Shown: positions 26,463 to 35,514 of the stretch, one piece after another
Layout: the number at the start of each line of letters is the position of its first letter
How positions within the stretch are numbered: position 1 is the stretch's first letter
Origin: Mycobacterium colombiense
GTDB taxonomy: Bacteria > Actinomycetota > Actinomycetes > Mycobacteriales > Mycobacteriaceae
DNA length: 64,000 nt
Reading direction: 5' to 3'
Assembly (NCBI RefSeq): GCF_001665835.1
Contig: NZ_LZSX01000025.1
Coordinates: 1-64,000 of the forward strand
Program-made: the position numbers and the translations under genes
The notes under the pieces: model-generated
What the model was told of the DNA's origin: nothing
The model's database searches: none
What the model saw: only the letters and a program-made list of their open reading frames with translations

Positions 26463-27713
26463 TTATGAAGCAGCCTCCCGCAATACCGCAGCAAGGCGGC
26501 CGACCGCCCACTCGATCTCCTGGGCGGTGACCACCAAAGGCGGAGCAAAGCGCAGCGTCGAACCGTGGGTGTCTTTCACCAGTACGCCGTGGTCGGCCAG
26601 CCGCAGGCTGATCTCCTTGCCGGTGCCCAGCGACGGGTCGAAGTCGACGCCTGCCCACAAGCCCAGGCCCCGTATCTCCTGGACACCGTGGCCGATCAGT
26701 TGTCGCAGCCGCCGATGCAGGTGCGCGCCCAGCGCGGTCGCCCGGGCCTGGAATTCGCCGCGCGCCAGCATGGACACCACCGTGGTGCCGATGGCGGCGG
26801 CCAGCGGGTTGCCGCCGAAGGTGGAGCCATGCTCGCCGGGGTGCAACACGCCGAGGACGTCGCGATCGGCCACCACGGCCGACAGCGGGACCACTCCGCC
26901 GCCCAGCGCCTTGCCCAGCAGGTAGACGTCGGGGATCACCCGCCATCGATCGCAGGCGAACGTATAGCCGGTGCGCGCCAGGCCCGACTGGATCTCGTCG
27001 GCGATCATCAGCACGTTGTGCTCGCTGCACAGCGCGCGGACCGTCGGCAGGTAGTCGTCGGGCGGCACGATGATCCCGGCCTCGCCCTGGATGGGCTCCA
27101 ACAGCACCGCGACGGTGTTGTCGTCGATCGCCTGCGCCAGCGCGGCGGGGTCACCGAACGGAACCGATCGGAATCCCGGCGTGAAGGGCCCGAACCCATT
27201 TCGCGCGGCGGGATCCGAGGAGAAGCTGACGATGCTGATCGTGCGGCCGTGAAAGTTGTTGTCGGCCACGATGATGTTGGCCTGATCCGCGGGTACGCCC
27301 TTGACGTCGGCGCCCCACTTGCGGGCGACCTTGAGGCCGCTTTCGACGGCCTCGGCGCCCGAGTTCATCGGCAGCACCATGTCCTTGTCGCACAGGTAGG
27401 CAAGGGCGGCGCAGAAGGGGCCGAGCTTGTCGGAATGAAATGCGCGGCTGACCAACGTCACGGTGTCGAGTTGCGCATGCGCGGTGGCGGTGATCTCCGG
27501 GTTGCGGTGACCGAAGTTCACCGCGGAATAGGCGGACAGGCAATCCAGGTAGCGGCGGCCGTCGATGTCGGTGATCCATGCACCCTCGGCGCTTGCGGCG
27601 ACCACCGGAAGCGGCGAATAGTTGTGCGCTGCGCGCCTTTCCGCCAACCTGATCGCGGTGTCGATCCGGCTGGCGGTGACCTTCTGCGACGTCTGCGCAT
27701 CGAGAATCGTCAT
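26463..27713 (-). CDS. rocD: Ornithine aminotransferase, intact
   Basis: 416 residues from the ATG at 27713, overlapping the ddaH stop as ATGA. Class III aminotransferase: AYSAVNFGHRNPE (about 60), PMNSGAEAVESGLKVARKWG (about 103-122), IADEIQSGLARTG (about 232) and the PLP lysine in LLGKALGGGVVP (about 260). Converts ornithine and 2-oxoglutarate to glutamate semialdehyde and glutamate. In M. tuberculosis H37Rv the gene is split into rocD1 and rocD2; here it is a single frame of normal length, so the enzyme should be functional. Confidence 0.95.
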   Translation of the reverse strand: MTILDAQTSQKVTASRIDTAIRLAERRAAHNYSPLPVVAASAEGAWITDIDGRRYLDCLSAYSAVNFGHRNPEITATAHAQLDTVTLVSRAFHSDKLGPFCAALAYLCDKDMVLPMNSGAEAVESGLKVARKWGADVKGVPADQANIIVADNNFHGRTISIVSFSSDPAARNGFGPFTPGFRSVPFGDPAALAQAIDDNTVAVLLEPIQGEAGIIVPPDDYLPTVRALCSEHNVLMIADEIQSGLARTGYTFACDRWRVIPDVYLLGKALGGGVVPLSAVVADRDVLGVLHPGEHGSTFGGNPLAAAIGTTVVSMLARGEFQARATALGAHLHRRLRQLIGHGVQEIRGLGLWAGVDFDPSLGTGKEISLRLADHGVLVKDTHGSTLRFAPPLVVTAQEIEWAVGRLAAVLREAAS

Positions 27714-28573
27714 GGGAATACCTCCAGGGTGCAGCACTTGACGGAACCGCCGCCCTTGAGCAGCTCGGACAAATCGACACCGATCGGCTCGAAGCCGGCC
27801 CGGCGCAGCTGAGCGGCGAAACCCGTTGCCGCGCTGGGAAGCACCACGTGCAGGCCGTCGGAGACGACGTTGAGACCCAGCACGTAGGCGTCGGCCGTGT
27901 CGGCGATGATGGCGTCCGGGAACAGCGCGCCCAGCTGATCCTGTGCGTCGGCGCTGAACGCCGGCGGGTAGAACGCGATGGTGTAATCGTCGAGAACGGC
28001 CAGGGCGGTGTCGAGGTGGTAGAAGCGAGGGTCCACCAGCTCCAGGGAGATCACCGGCGCACGCAGCGCCGCGGAGATTTCCGCATGCGCACGCCGGTCG
28101 GTGCGAAATCCCCAACCGGCCAACACGATGTCGCCGACCTTCAGCAGGTCGCCTTGCCCTTCGTTGACGTGGCGGGTGCACAGCGGCCGGTAACCGAGCG
28201 ACGACATCCATCGGGCGTAGGCGCGCGATTCGCCGTCCCGCTCGGCGAACCGGAACCTGGCGACGATCGCGACATCGTGAGCGACGAACCCGCCGTTGGC
28301 CGCATAGACCATGTCCGGAAGCCCGGGCACGGGTTCGATCACCTCCACGTGATGCCCCAGCCGTAGGTAGGTGTCACGCAGGCGTTCCCACTGCGCTTGC
28401 GCGAGGCCGGCATCGACGGGTCTGGTGATGTCCATCCAGGGGTTGATCGCGTATTCGACGGCGAAGAAGGCCGGCGGCGTCATCGCGTACCGACGGACGC
28501 TCGGCGTGCGACCGAGCGCGACGGGCGCGGCCGACCTGGCGGTACGGGGCGCCAGCACAGGTTGTTCCGTCAT
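27710..28573 (-). CDS. ddaH: Dimethylarginine dimethylaminohydrolase / arginine deiminase-like
   Basis: 287 residues from the ATG at 28573. The amidinotransferase fold shows the nucleophile Cys in GGSVKCCTLEVFP at the extreme C-terminus, the catalytic His in RFYHLDTAL (about 165) and substrate-binding DMVYAANGGF (about 82). DDAH hydrolyses methylated arginine to citrulline plus methylamine; closely similar proteins act on arginine or ornithine-like guanidino compounds. First gene of the operon with rocD and rocE, divergent from the Lrp-type regulator. Confidence 0.9.
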   Translation of the reverse strand: MTEQPVLAPRTARSAAPVALGRTPSVRRYAMTPPAFFAVEYAINPWMDITRPVDAGLAQAQWERLRDTYLRLGHHVEVIEPVPGLPDMVYAANGGFVAHDVAIVARFRFAERDGESRAYARWMSSLGYRPLCTRHVNEGQGDLLKVGDIVLAGWGFRTDRRAHAEISAALRAPVISLELVDPRFYHLDTALAVLDDYTIAFYPPAFSADAQDQLGALFPDAIIADTADAYVLGLNVVSDGLHVVLPSAATGFAAQLRRAGFEPIGVDLSELLKGGGSVKCCTLEVFP

Positions 28574-28696
28574 GAATCAACGATATTTAGGGTGCTGTCG
28601 TTAATCAAACCACGAATATTGCGTGTCTACTGTTGATTTATTGCGCTAGAGTGCTGCAATCGTCGATTTGTTGTTTATCACCGGGAAGGGGCGGCC
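28574..28696. promoter_or_regulatory. AT-rich divergent control region between ddaH and Lrp-type regulator
   Basis: 123 bases, much more AT-rich than the surroundings. AATCAAC at 28575-28581 and its inverted copy GTTGATT at 28632-28638 are separated by 50 bases, about five helical turns, with a further TTAATCAAA between them. This arrangement suits an octameric Lrp/AsnC protein wrapping the DNA. AAGGGG precedes the regulator start. Confidence 0.55.
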
Positions 28697-29143
28697 ATGG
28701 ACCGCTTGGACGAGACCGACGAGCGCATCCTCGCCGAGCTGACCGAGCATGCGCGCGCCACCTTCGCCGAGATCGGCGAAAAGGTGAATCTGTCTGCGCC
28801 GGCGGTGAAGCGGCGCGTGGATCGGATGCTGGACAGCGGCGTGATCAAGAGCTTCACTACGGTCATCGACCGCAACGCGCTCGGCTGGAACACCGAGGCT
28901 TACGTGCAGGTGTTCTGCCACGGCCGGATCGCACCCGATGAGCTGCGAGCGGCCTGGGTGGATATCCCCGAGGTGTTCAGCGCCGCGACGGTCACCGGCA
29001 CCCCTGATGCGATCCTGCATGTACTGGCCCGCGACATGCGGCATCTGGAGACGGCCTTGGAGAAAATTCGGTCCAGTGCGGACATCGAGCGCAGTGAGAG
29101 CATCGTCGTGTTGTCCAACCTGATCGACCGGATGCGGCCGTAA
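28697..29143 (+). CDS. Lrp/AsnC family transcriptional regulator of the ddaH-rocD-rocE operon
   Basis: 148 residues from the ATG at 28697, same length as Rv2324. Helix-turn-helix in the first 50 residues (LDETDERILAEL, FAEIGEKVNLSAPAVKRRVDRM) and a RAM ligand-binding domain (about 65-140, with TVTGTPDAILHVLARD). Such regulators sense amino acids; by position it should control the divergent arginine/ornithine genes and itself, as known for RocR-like or ArgR-like Lrp members. Confidence 0.93.
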   Translation: MDRLDETDERILAELTEHARATFAEIGEKVNLSAPAVKRRVDRMLDSGVIKSFTTVIDRNALGWNTEAYVQVFCHGRIAPDELRAAWVDIPEVFSAATVTGTPDAILHVLARDMRHLETALEKIRSSADIERSESIVVLSNLIDRMRP

Positions 29144-29324
29144 TGCTCGGCGGTCAGTGCCGGCCGAGCAGCCGGGACGGCCGCGGACGGGCCGCCGTCG
29201 AACGGCGAGATGCGTACGGCCACGGATTGTTCCGCTCGGGGGATCGGTCCAACGGTTCTCGGCTTCGATCGGGTCGGTGCGCTGGACTTCGGTCATCTGC
29301 TCACGCGGCCGGGCAACGGGTTGC

Positions 29325-30179
29325 CTAGTGGAACTGCAATAGCGAGTCGATCACGACGCCGGTGGCGCCGGCCGCGGTGGTGATGCCGAGCGTCACCCAG
29401 TCCGCCAGCTTCGGTCGCGCCGGTGCGGCCGCCAGCTGGCCGATGCCGCCCCGGGCGGTGATCGCGTCGCCCATCTCGTCGGCCCGTCGCAGCGTCACAA
29501 CGATTGCCGCCGTGAGCAAATCGATCATGTCGCGGGCCTGCTGCCGCCGCCGGGCCCTGCGGTTCCGCGGTTCCTGGTTGGGGCGCAACCGCCGGGCGGC
29601 GTAGAGCACCTGGAATTCTTCGATCAACATCGGGAAGGCACGCAACGCAAGCGCCAGGGCGACGGCCCACTCGTCGCTCGGGATCCGCAGCCACCGCAGC
29701 GGTCGTCCCAAAGCCGCCAGCGCGGGCCCCATTTCGGCGACGTTGGTGGTCCACGACAGCATCGCGCCGAGCCCGATCAACACGATCGACAGCGCGGTCA
29801 CCCGCACGAAGTGCAACGTCCCGCCCAGCCCGATGTGCACTCCGGCTATCTCGATCACCGGACTACCGGCGCCGAGCGCGGCAGTTATGGCGCCCACCGC
29901 CAGGGCGATCCATATCCAGCGCCGCGGCGACGGCAGCGCGCCGCGGGGAATGTGGGCGAGCCGGGCCGCGGTGATCAGCAAGGCCAACATCAGCCCGACG
30001 GTCGCCCAGCCCGGATAGAAGGTCAGCAGTATCGAAACACCCAGCACCACCAGCAGTTTGGTGCCGGCCCACAACTCGTGGATCGTCGACGTGCCGGGCA
30101 CCGGCACCAACAGCACCACCGGACGGCGTGTGCGCTTGGTGCGGCTCGGTGCCGACTTGGTGCCCGCGGGTGCGGTCAC
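29325..30179 (-). CDS. EcfT, energy-coupling transmembrane subunit
   Basis: 284 residues from a GTG at 30179, overlapping the ATPase stop as GTGA. About five to six membrane helices and the EcfT signature around [15 protein letters not shown] with a following basic Arg-rich helix ([19 protein letters not shown]) that couples to the ATPases. Counterpart of Rv2325c. Ligand (vitamin or metal) is set by the S component, which here seems fused to the ATPase. Confidence 0.88.
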   Translation of the reverse strand: MTAPAGTKSAPSRTKRTRRPVVLLVPVPGTSTIHELWAGTKLLVVLGVSILLTFYPGWATVGLMLALLITAARLAHIPRGALPSPRRWIWIALAVGAITAALGAGSPVIEIAGVHIGLGGTLHFVRVTALSIVLIGLGAMLSWTTNVAEMGPALAALGRPLRWLRIPSDEWAVALALALRAFPMLIEEFQVLYAARRLRPNQEPRNRRARRRQQARDMIDLLTAAIVVTLRRADEMGDAITARGGIGQLAAAPARPKLADWVTLGITTAAGATGVVIDSLLQFH

Positions 30180-32278
30180 GACATACCCCCCGCCGCGGTC
30201 GACGCCGTTTCCAGCGTGCCTTCGCGCAGGAACAGCGCTCGCGGACAGAGCTCCTCGAGCCCGACGATGTCATGGGAGATCACCACAACCGTCAGGCCTC
30301 GTTCCTTGCGCAGGTTCTCCAGCAGCCGCAGCAGGCCGCGCTGGCTGCCGATGTCCAGTCCTGCCATCGGCTCGTCGAGGACCAACGCTCGCGGGGAGCG
30401 CGCCAGCAGCCCGGCCAGCACCACGCGGCGCATCTGGCCGCCGCTGAGCTGATCGATCCGGCGCTTGCCCATCGCCGGGTCCAGCCCGACCGAGATCAGC
30501 GCCTCAGCCACGCGATCGGTGTCGAGGTGCGAAAACCCCGCTGCGGATGCGACTTCGGCGTCGACGTGATCACGCATCAACTGCAACCGGGCGGACTGGA
30601 ACGACAGCGCGACCTCGCCCACGCGCTCGTGGGTGGGCTCGCCATCGATCAGGCAGGTGCCGGCCGTCGGGGTCGTCAGGCCGGCCATGATCCACGCCAG
30701 CGTCGACTTGCCCGAGCCGTTGCCGCCGTGGATCAACACGCCGTCACCGTGTTCCACCACGAAGCTGATATCACGCAGGGCGACCTTGGACCACGGTGTG
30801 CCGCTGGCGTATTCGTGGCTTACATCGATGAGTTCCAGCACCGGCGTCCGCGAGCTGTGACCGACGGCGGTGGTCTGGGCCGGCGCGGTCGCGGCGTCGC
30901 TCGTCACCGTGTTGTCCGGCGAATCACTGAGTTTGATGATGCGGTCCGCGGATGCGGCCTCGTTGTCGTAATGGGTGATGTGCACCAACGCCGTCTGGTG
31001 TCGCTTCGCGAGGCCAGACAGGACGCTCAGCAAGGCATCTCGCCCCTGCTGGTCGACCATGGTGGTGACCTCGTCGGCGATGAGCAGCGCCGGATCGCGC
31101 GCCAGTGCGGCCGCGAGCGCGAGGCGCTGCAGTTCCCCGCCGGACAAACTTCCGGTGTCGCGTTCGGCCAGCCCTTCGAGGCCGACCTCGTGCAGTAGCT
31201 GGTCGACGTCGATCTCGGCGTCCGGGGGTAATCCCCACACCACGTCGTCGGCGACCCGGGTGCCCAGGACCTGGCTTTTGGGGTGCTGCAACACAATTGC
31301 CGTGCCGCCCATCTCGCCCAGTCCCACCGTTCCCGGGCGCTCGACGGTGCCTGCCGTCGGTGCCCGGCCGGCCAAGATCAGCATCAACGTCGTCTTGCCT
31401 GAACCGTTGGCGCCGGTCACCGCGATGTGTTCGCCGGCCTGGACGTCGAGACTGACCTCACCCAGCGCGTCCCGCTCGGCGCCGGGGTACCGGAACCGCA
31501 CCTTGTCCAACCGCACCGGCACCGGCCCCACCGGACTGCCTTGCGCCTGCGCGTCATCGGAGGTGTCCAGCTTGTGGACGTCAGGGATTTTGCGCATCCG
31601 CTCCAGGAGGCGGGACAGTGCCGACCAACTGATGAACGCAACGATGACGACCAACAGGACCATGTAGGGGAAAATCAGCAACGGCCAGTGCTGTATCCCG
31701 TCGGCGACGTACCGCTTCAGCCCCGCGCCGACGCCCTGCAGGTGGACCCAATTCAGGAATGCCGCGACGCCGTTGGCGTTGGCGGTGATGACGTCGAAGA
31801 ACAACTGCCGCAGCCGGGTCAGCACCGCAAGCACCGCGACCCAGCCGGCGCCCCAGAGGACTCCGGCGGCCAACGACAACAGGGCGACCGTCGGCAAGCC
31901 GCGGCCTTTGCGTTTGACGATGCCGCACAATCCGCCGACCCAGGCGCAGTCGATCAACATGAACAGGCTGCCCAGCCCCGCGATCAAAAACGCGATCACC
32001 CCGCCGGCCACCGTCGCGGCCATCAGCGCTCGGGGGCGATACCGGTAGGCGAGCAGTCCCATCGGCACGGTGCCCAGCACGCCGAGTCCCTGAGCGAATG
32101 GGATTACCGCGGCCAGGATCTCGATCGCCGCGCAGAGGGCCCCCATGACCGCGGCCTGTGCCAACTCATTCGGCCGCAGCGCCCCTTCCTTCGATCGCCG
32201 GAAACGCAGCAAGGTCACCTGGGCGATTCTGCCAGCCGGTAGCAGGAGTGTCCGCTGAAGATGGGTTTTGCGCGGCAC
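30176..32278 (-). CDS. ECF transporter protein: S-component-like membrane domain fused to two ABC ATPases
   Basis: 700 residues from a GTG at 32278, supported by AAAGGA about eight bases upstream. Residues about 35-225 form five to six membrane helices like an EcfS substrate-binding subunit, then two complete ATPase domains: Walker [11 protein letters not shown] (about 290) and [10 protein letters not shown] (about 525), signatures LSGGELQR and LSGGQMRR, Walker [11 protein letters not shown] (degenerate, Val-Thr after Glu) and [10 protein letters not shown]. It therefore carries A, A' and probably S in one chain, with EcfT coupled downstream. Matches Rv2326c in length. Substrate unknown. Confidence 0.9.
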   Translation of the reverse strand: MPRKTHLQRTLLLPAGRIAQVTLLRFRRSKEGALRPNELAQAAVMGALCAAIEILAAVIPFAQGLGVLGTVPMGLLAYRYRPRALMAATVAGGVIAFLIAGLGSLFMLIDCAWVGGLCGIVKRKGRGLPTVALLSLAAGVLWGAGWVAVLAVLTRLRQLFFDVITANANGVAAFLNWVHLQGVGAGLKRYVADGIQHWPLLIFPYMVLLVVIVAFISWSALSRLLERMRKIPDVHKLDTSDDAQAQGSPVGPVPVRLDKVRFRYPGAERDALGEVSLDVQAGEHIAVTGANGSGKTTLMLILAGRAPTAGTVERPGTVGLGEMGGTAIVLQHPKSQVLGTRVADDVVWGLPPDAEIDVDQLLHEVGLEGLAERDTGSLSGGELQRLALAAALARDPALLIADEVTTMVDQQGRDALLSVLSGLAKRHQTALVHITHYDNEAASADRIIKLSDSPDNTVTSDAATAPAQTTAVGHSSRTPVLELIDVSHEYASGTPWSKVALRDISFVVEHGDGVLIHGGNGSGKSTLAWIMAGLTTPTAGTCLIDGEPTHERVGEVALSFQSARLQLMRDHVDAEVASAAGFSHLDTDRVAEALISVGLDPAMGKRRIDQLSGGQMRRVVLAGLLARSPRALVLDEPMAGLDIGSQRGLLRLLENLRKERGLTVVVISHDIVGLEELCPRALFLREGTLETASTAAGGMS

Positions 32279-32300
32279 GCGTCGTCCTTTTGGCCTCGCT

Positions 32301-32311
32301 TAGCAAAGCTA
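32301..32311. promoter_or_regulatory. Candidate MarR operator
   Basis: The 48 bases between the divergent starts of the ECF ATPase (32278) and the MarR gene (32327) contain the palindrome TAGC-AAA-GCTA. A compact inverted repeat in a short divergent promoter is the usual MarR site. Confidence 0.45.
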
Positions 32312-32326
32312 TGCAACCATGGATAC

Positions 32327-32815
32327 ATGGACAACGTCGTCGATCCCGCAAAGCTCGAGGGAGCGCAGGGACTGGGAGCCGACCTGCTCGCCGTGGTCGC
32401 GCGGCTCAACCGCATGGCCACCCAGCGCATCCAGATGCCCTTGCCCGCAGCGCAGGCCAGGCTGCTGGCCACCATCGAAGCTCACGGCGAAGCCCGCATC
32501 GGTGACCTGGCCGCCGTCGACCACTGTTCGCAACCGACGATGACGACGCAGGTGCGCCGCCTCGAGGAGGCGGGCCTGGTCACCCGGATGGTCGACCCGG
32601 GGGACGCGCGTGCGGTCCGAATCCGCATCACGGCCGAGGGCCGGCGCACGCTCAACGCGGTTCGGGCCGACCGTGCCGCCGCGATCGAACCGCAATTGGC
32701 GCTGCTCGACGACGCGGACCGGCAGGTGCTGATGCAAGCGGTCGAGGTGCTGCGCGGGCTGCTCGACAACGCCTCGGTTGCCACCTCCCTTGCGGGCCGC
32801 CGCAACCCACTGTGA
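32327..32815 (+). CDS. MarR family transcriptional regulator
   Basis: 162 residues from the ATG at 32327; an open extension upstream would overlap the divergent gene. Winged helix-turn-helix core with ARIGDLAAVDHCSQPTMTTQVRRLEEAGLV (recognition helix about 68-90) and the wing DPGDARAVRIRITAEG. Corresponds to Rv2327 in size and position. Likely regulates the divergent ECF transporter in response to a small ligand. Confidence 0.92.
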   Translation: MDNVVDPAKLEGAQGLGADLLAVVARLNRMATQRIQMPLPAAQARLLATIEAHGEARIGDLAAVDHCSQPTMTTQVRRLEEAGLVTRMVDPGDARAVRIRITAEGRRTLNAVRADRAAAIEPQLALLDDADRQVLMQAVEVLRGLLDNASVATSLAGRRNPL

Positions 32816-32947
32816 GCGGCGCGACGCTGGCGGTTGAAGCTCGGGCAGGGGTAGACACTTAAACGAGCGCGGCAACCGACGCCTGGGGCGAGGCAGTCGT
32901 GACGGCGAGACCAAATCGAGCTGACCCGGTGACGAAAGGTGGCGGCC

Positions 32948-35410
32948 ATGCCGACCGAGGCTTCGGCCTTTCCGGCCTCGCTGACCGTATGGGCCGGACC
33001 GACGCGGTACGTCTTCACCCCGGGCCGCGATGTGCTCGTGGGCTACGGCCCGGGTTGTGACATTCCGCTAGAGCACATGGGCAATCCCCCGCGACCGCTC
33101 CATGCGCCCCGGGTGGATGTGATCCTGCGGTTCACGGGGACTCACTGGGTGGCGATCGATCTGAGCCGCCACGGCATCTTCGCCGGTGGGTCGCGGGTGC
33201 CCGCCCTCGAGATCCGCGACGGCCTGGGGATCAGCATCGGGGATCCGCAGCACGGTCCGCGCCTGGTCTTTCAAACCGCGCCCTCGGCCGCACCGCCCGG
33301 GCCTCCCCCGCCAGCCGGCCCGGCGTATCCACCGCAGCCGCCTCCCATTCCACCCGGAGCTGCGCCGCCAGGTCGTCCGAACGAGCCCAACCCGCGGGTT
33401 CCCACGCAGAGCGCCACCCAGCGCATGCCCGTGGTTACGCCTCCGCCGCCCGCCGTCCAGCGGCCTGTCCAGCCCGGCCCACCGCCACCGCCGCCTCCCG
33501 CCGCGGTTCCCCCGCCCGCGGCACCCCCGGCTCAGCCGCCGGCTCCGCCGGTCCCCCCGCCCGCCGCGGAACCCGAGCAGCACAAGGGCCCGAGCCTGAT
33601 CGAGCGGATGGTGACCAGCAAGCTGCGGGTCCAGCGCCCCTCCTTCCGCACCGAAGAACCCAACTCCACCTTTCGGCTGCCGTTGCGAACCGCGTCGCGC
33701 ACCACCGGGGCAACGGCCTACCAGCTGGGGCTGACGGTCGATGGCCGCGAGACGCTGTCGGGCATCTCGTTCACCGCGCGTCCCGGCGCCATGACCGCCG
33801 TCATAGGGCCGTCGGCGGCGCGCAATTCCGCGCTGCTCGCGCTGCTGGCCGGCACCAGAGAACCCCGCGCCGGGCGCGTCATCGTGGACGGACACGACGT
33901 CCACGCCGATCCGGAGTTCATGCGCACCCGCATCGGGGTGGTCCCCCGCGACGACCGCCTGCACCGGCAGCTCACCGTCGCGCAGGTGGTGGGGTACGCC
34001 GCCGAACTGCGGCTGCCACCGGACACCGTGGCCGAGCAGCGCGACCACGTGGTCAGCCAGGTTCTCGACGAACTCGAGCTGACGCCGCACCGGGACACCA
34101 GAATCCGCAAACTCTCGCCCGAGGTGCGTCGGTGCGCCGCGCTGGCGGTCGAGCTCGTCAGCCGGCCGAGCCTGCTCGTGGTCGACGAACCCACCGCCGG
34201 GCTGGACGCGGCCCAGCAGCGTCACGTCATGGCGATGCTGCGGCACCAGGCCAACATCGGCTGCGCCGTGGTGGTTGCGATTTCGGCACACACATCGCTC
34301 ACCGACGTGAACGCGTGCGACCAGGTGTTGGTGCTCACCGCCGCGGGCAAGGTCGCGTACCTCGGAACGCCCCTGCAGGTCGAGTCCGCGATGGGCACCA
34401 CCGAATGGTCGAGAGTGCTCGCGCAGGTCGGCGCCGATCCCGAGGGCGCCCACCGCGCCTTCCGCGCGCGGCCGCAGACGGCGGCACCGACCACCCCGCC
34501 CGAAGTCGCAGCACCCGGTCCACCGCCACCCGGGCTGTCCAGGAACCGGCAGATCCGGTTGCTGGCCCGGCGCGAGGTTCGCCTGCTGCTCGGCGATCGC
34601 ATCTACTTTGCGTTTCTGGCGATCCTGCCGTTCGTGCTGGCGGGGCTCGCACTGCTGATCCCGGGTGAATCCGGCCTGACGCGGCCCGAGCCGGGCAGCA
34701 GCACCAACGCGCACGAAGCCATCGAAATCCTGGCGGCCTTCAACATCGCCGCGGTGATCATCGGCACGGCGCTGACCATCCGCGCGGTGGTGTGCGAGCA
34801 TCGCGTGTTCCGCCGCGAGCAGGAGGTCGGCCTGTCCGCGCCGGCCTACCTGACCGCCAAGCTCACCGTGTACGGACTGGCCGCGGCCATCTGGACGGCC
34901 GTCGTGTTCGCGATCGTCATCGCGGTCAAGGGCGAGCCGGGACGCAGCGCCGTCTTGCTGCACAACGCCACGGTCGAGCTCTACGTGAGCGTGGCCGTCA
35001 CCGCGATCGTCGCTGGGGTCATCGGCCTCGCGCTGTCGTCGCTGGGCAAGTCGCTGCGCGAGGTGCTGCCGCTTGTGGTTCCGGTAATCCTGGCGTCCGC
35101 GCTGTTCAACGGGAGCCTGGTGCAGCTGGTGAGCGTGCTCGGCCTGCAGCAGATCAGCTGGTTCGTCCCGGCCCAGTGGGGGTTCGCGGCCGCGGCGTCC
35201 ACCGCGAATCTGCGCAGGGTCGACTCGCTGGCCGCCGACGTCGTGACGTGGACCCACTACAGCGGCTGGTGGGTGTTCGACATGGGAATGCTCGTGTTGT
35301 TCGGAATCATCGCGGCCGGGTTCACGCTCTATCGGCTGCGGTCGCCCCTCGGCCAAAGCCGGGGCCCGTCCCCCGATCCGGAGCCACAAACCGGTCGTCC
35401 CGAGCGCTGA
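32948..35410 (+). CDS. FHA-like/ABC-2 transporter fusion with a non-canonical Walker A (Rv1747-like)
   Basis: 820 residues from the ATG at 32948, chosen for AAAGGTGG six bases upstream; GTG at 32939 is possible. Domain order: one FHA-like domain (about 10-110), a proline-rich linker (about 115-215), an ABC ATPase (about 255-480) and an ABC-2 membrane domain with six helices (about 540-800). Walker A reads GPSAARNSA, so the GK[S/T] of the P-loop is lost; the signature is LSPEVRR; Walker B VVDEPTAGLD is normal. The FHA domain also has GYGPGCD where a phospho-binding Arg is usual. M. tuberculosis Rv1747 has two FHA domains and an intact P-loop. This is either a regulatory or dead paralogue. Confidence 0.88.
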   Translation: MPTEASAFPASLTVWAGPTRYVFTPGRDVLVGYGPGCDIPLEHMGNPPRPLHAPRVDVILRFTGTHWVAIDLSRHGIFAGGSRVPALEIRDGLGISIGDPQHGPRLVFQTAPSAAPPGPPPPAGPAYPPQPPPIPPGAAPPGRPNEPNPRVPTQSATQRMPVVTPPPPAVQRPVQPGPPPPPPPAAVPPPAAPPAQPPAPPVPPPAAEPEQHKGPSLIERMVTSKLRVQRPSFRTEEPNSTFRLPLRTASRTTGATAYQLGLTVDGRETLSGISFTARPGAMTAVIGPSAARNSALLALLAGTREPRAGRVIVDGHDVHADPEFMRTRIGVVPRDDRLHRQLTVAQVVGYAAELRLPPDTVAEQRDHVVSQVLDELELTPHRDTRIRKLSPEVRRCAALAVELVSRPSLLVVDEPTAGLDAAQQRHVMAMLRHQANIGCAVVVAISAHTSLTDVNACDQVLVLTAAGKVAYLGTPLQVESAMGTTEWSRVLAQVGADPEGAHRAFRARPQTAAPTTPPEVAAPGPPPPGLSRNRQIRLLARREVRLLLGDRIYFAFLAILPFVLAGLALLIPGESGLTRPEPGSSTNAHEAIEILAAFNIAAVIIGTALTIRAVVCEHRVFRREQEVGLSAPAYLTAKLTVYGLAAAIWTAVVFAIVIAVKGEPGRSAVLLHNATVELYVSVAVTAIVAGVIGLALSSLGKSLREVLPLVVPVILASALFNGSLVQLVSVLGLQQISWFVPAQWGFAAAASTANLRRVDSLAADVVTWTHYSGWWVFDMGMLVLFGIIAAGFTLYRLRSPLGQSRGPSPDPEPQTGRPER

Positions 35411-35514
35411 GTTTCCGGCGCCCGGCGGCCGACGGCCGCCGCGAAGTTTCGTTCGGCCGCATGAACTGTCGTCGATGTTCGCCGCGACGCGAACTGCCCA
35501 TTACTGTCGGCCTT

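Noticed and set aside
25283..27812. Plus-strand open frames of 371 and 415 codons across rocE and rocD
   Set aside because: Antisense to genes with clear motifs; no ribosome site or family features.
33068..35389. 773-codon minus-strand open frame
   Set aside because: Shadow of the FHA-ABC gene, caused by GC-rich third positions; composition is Arg/Gly/His/Gln.
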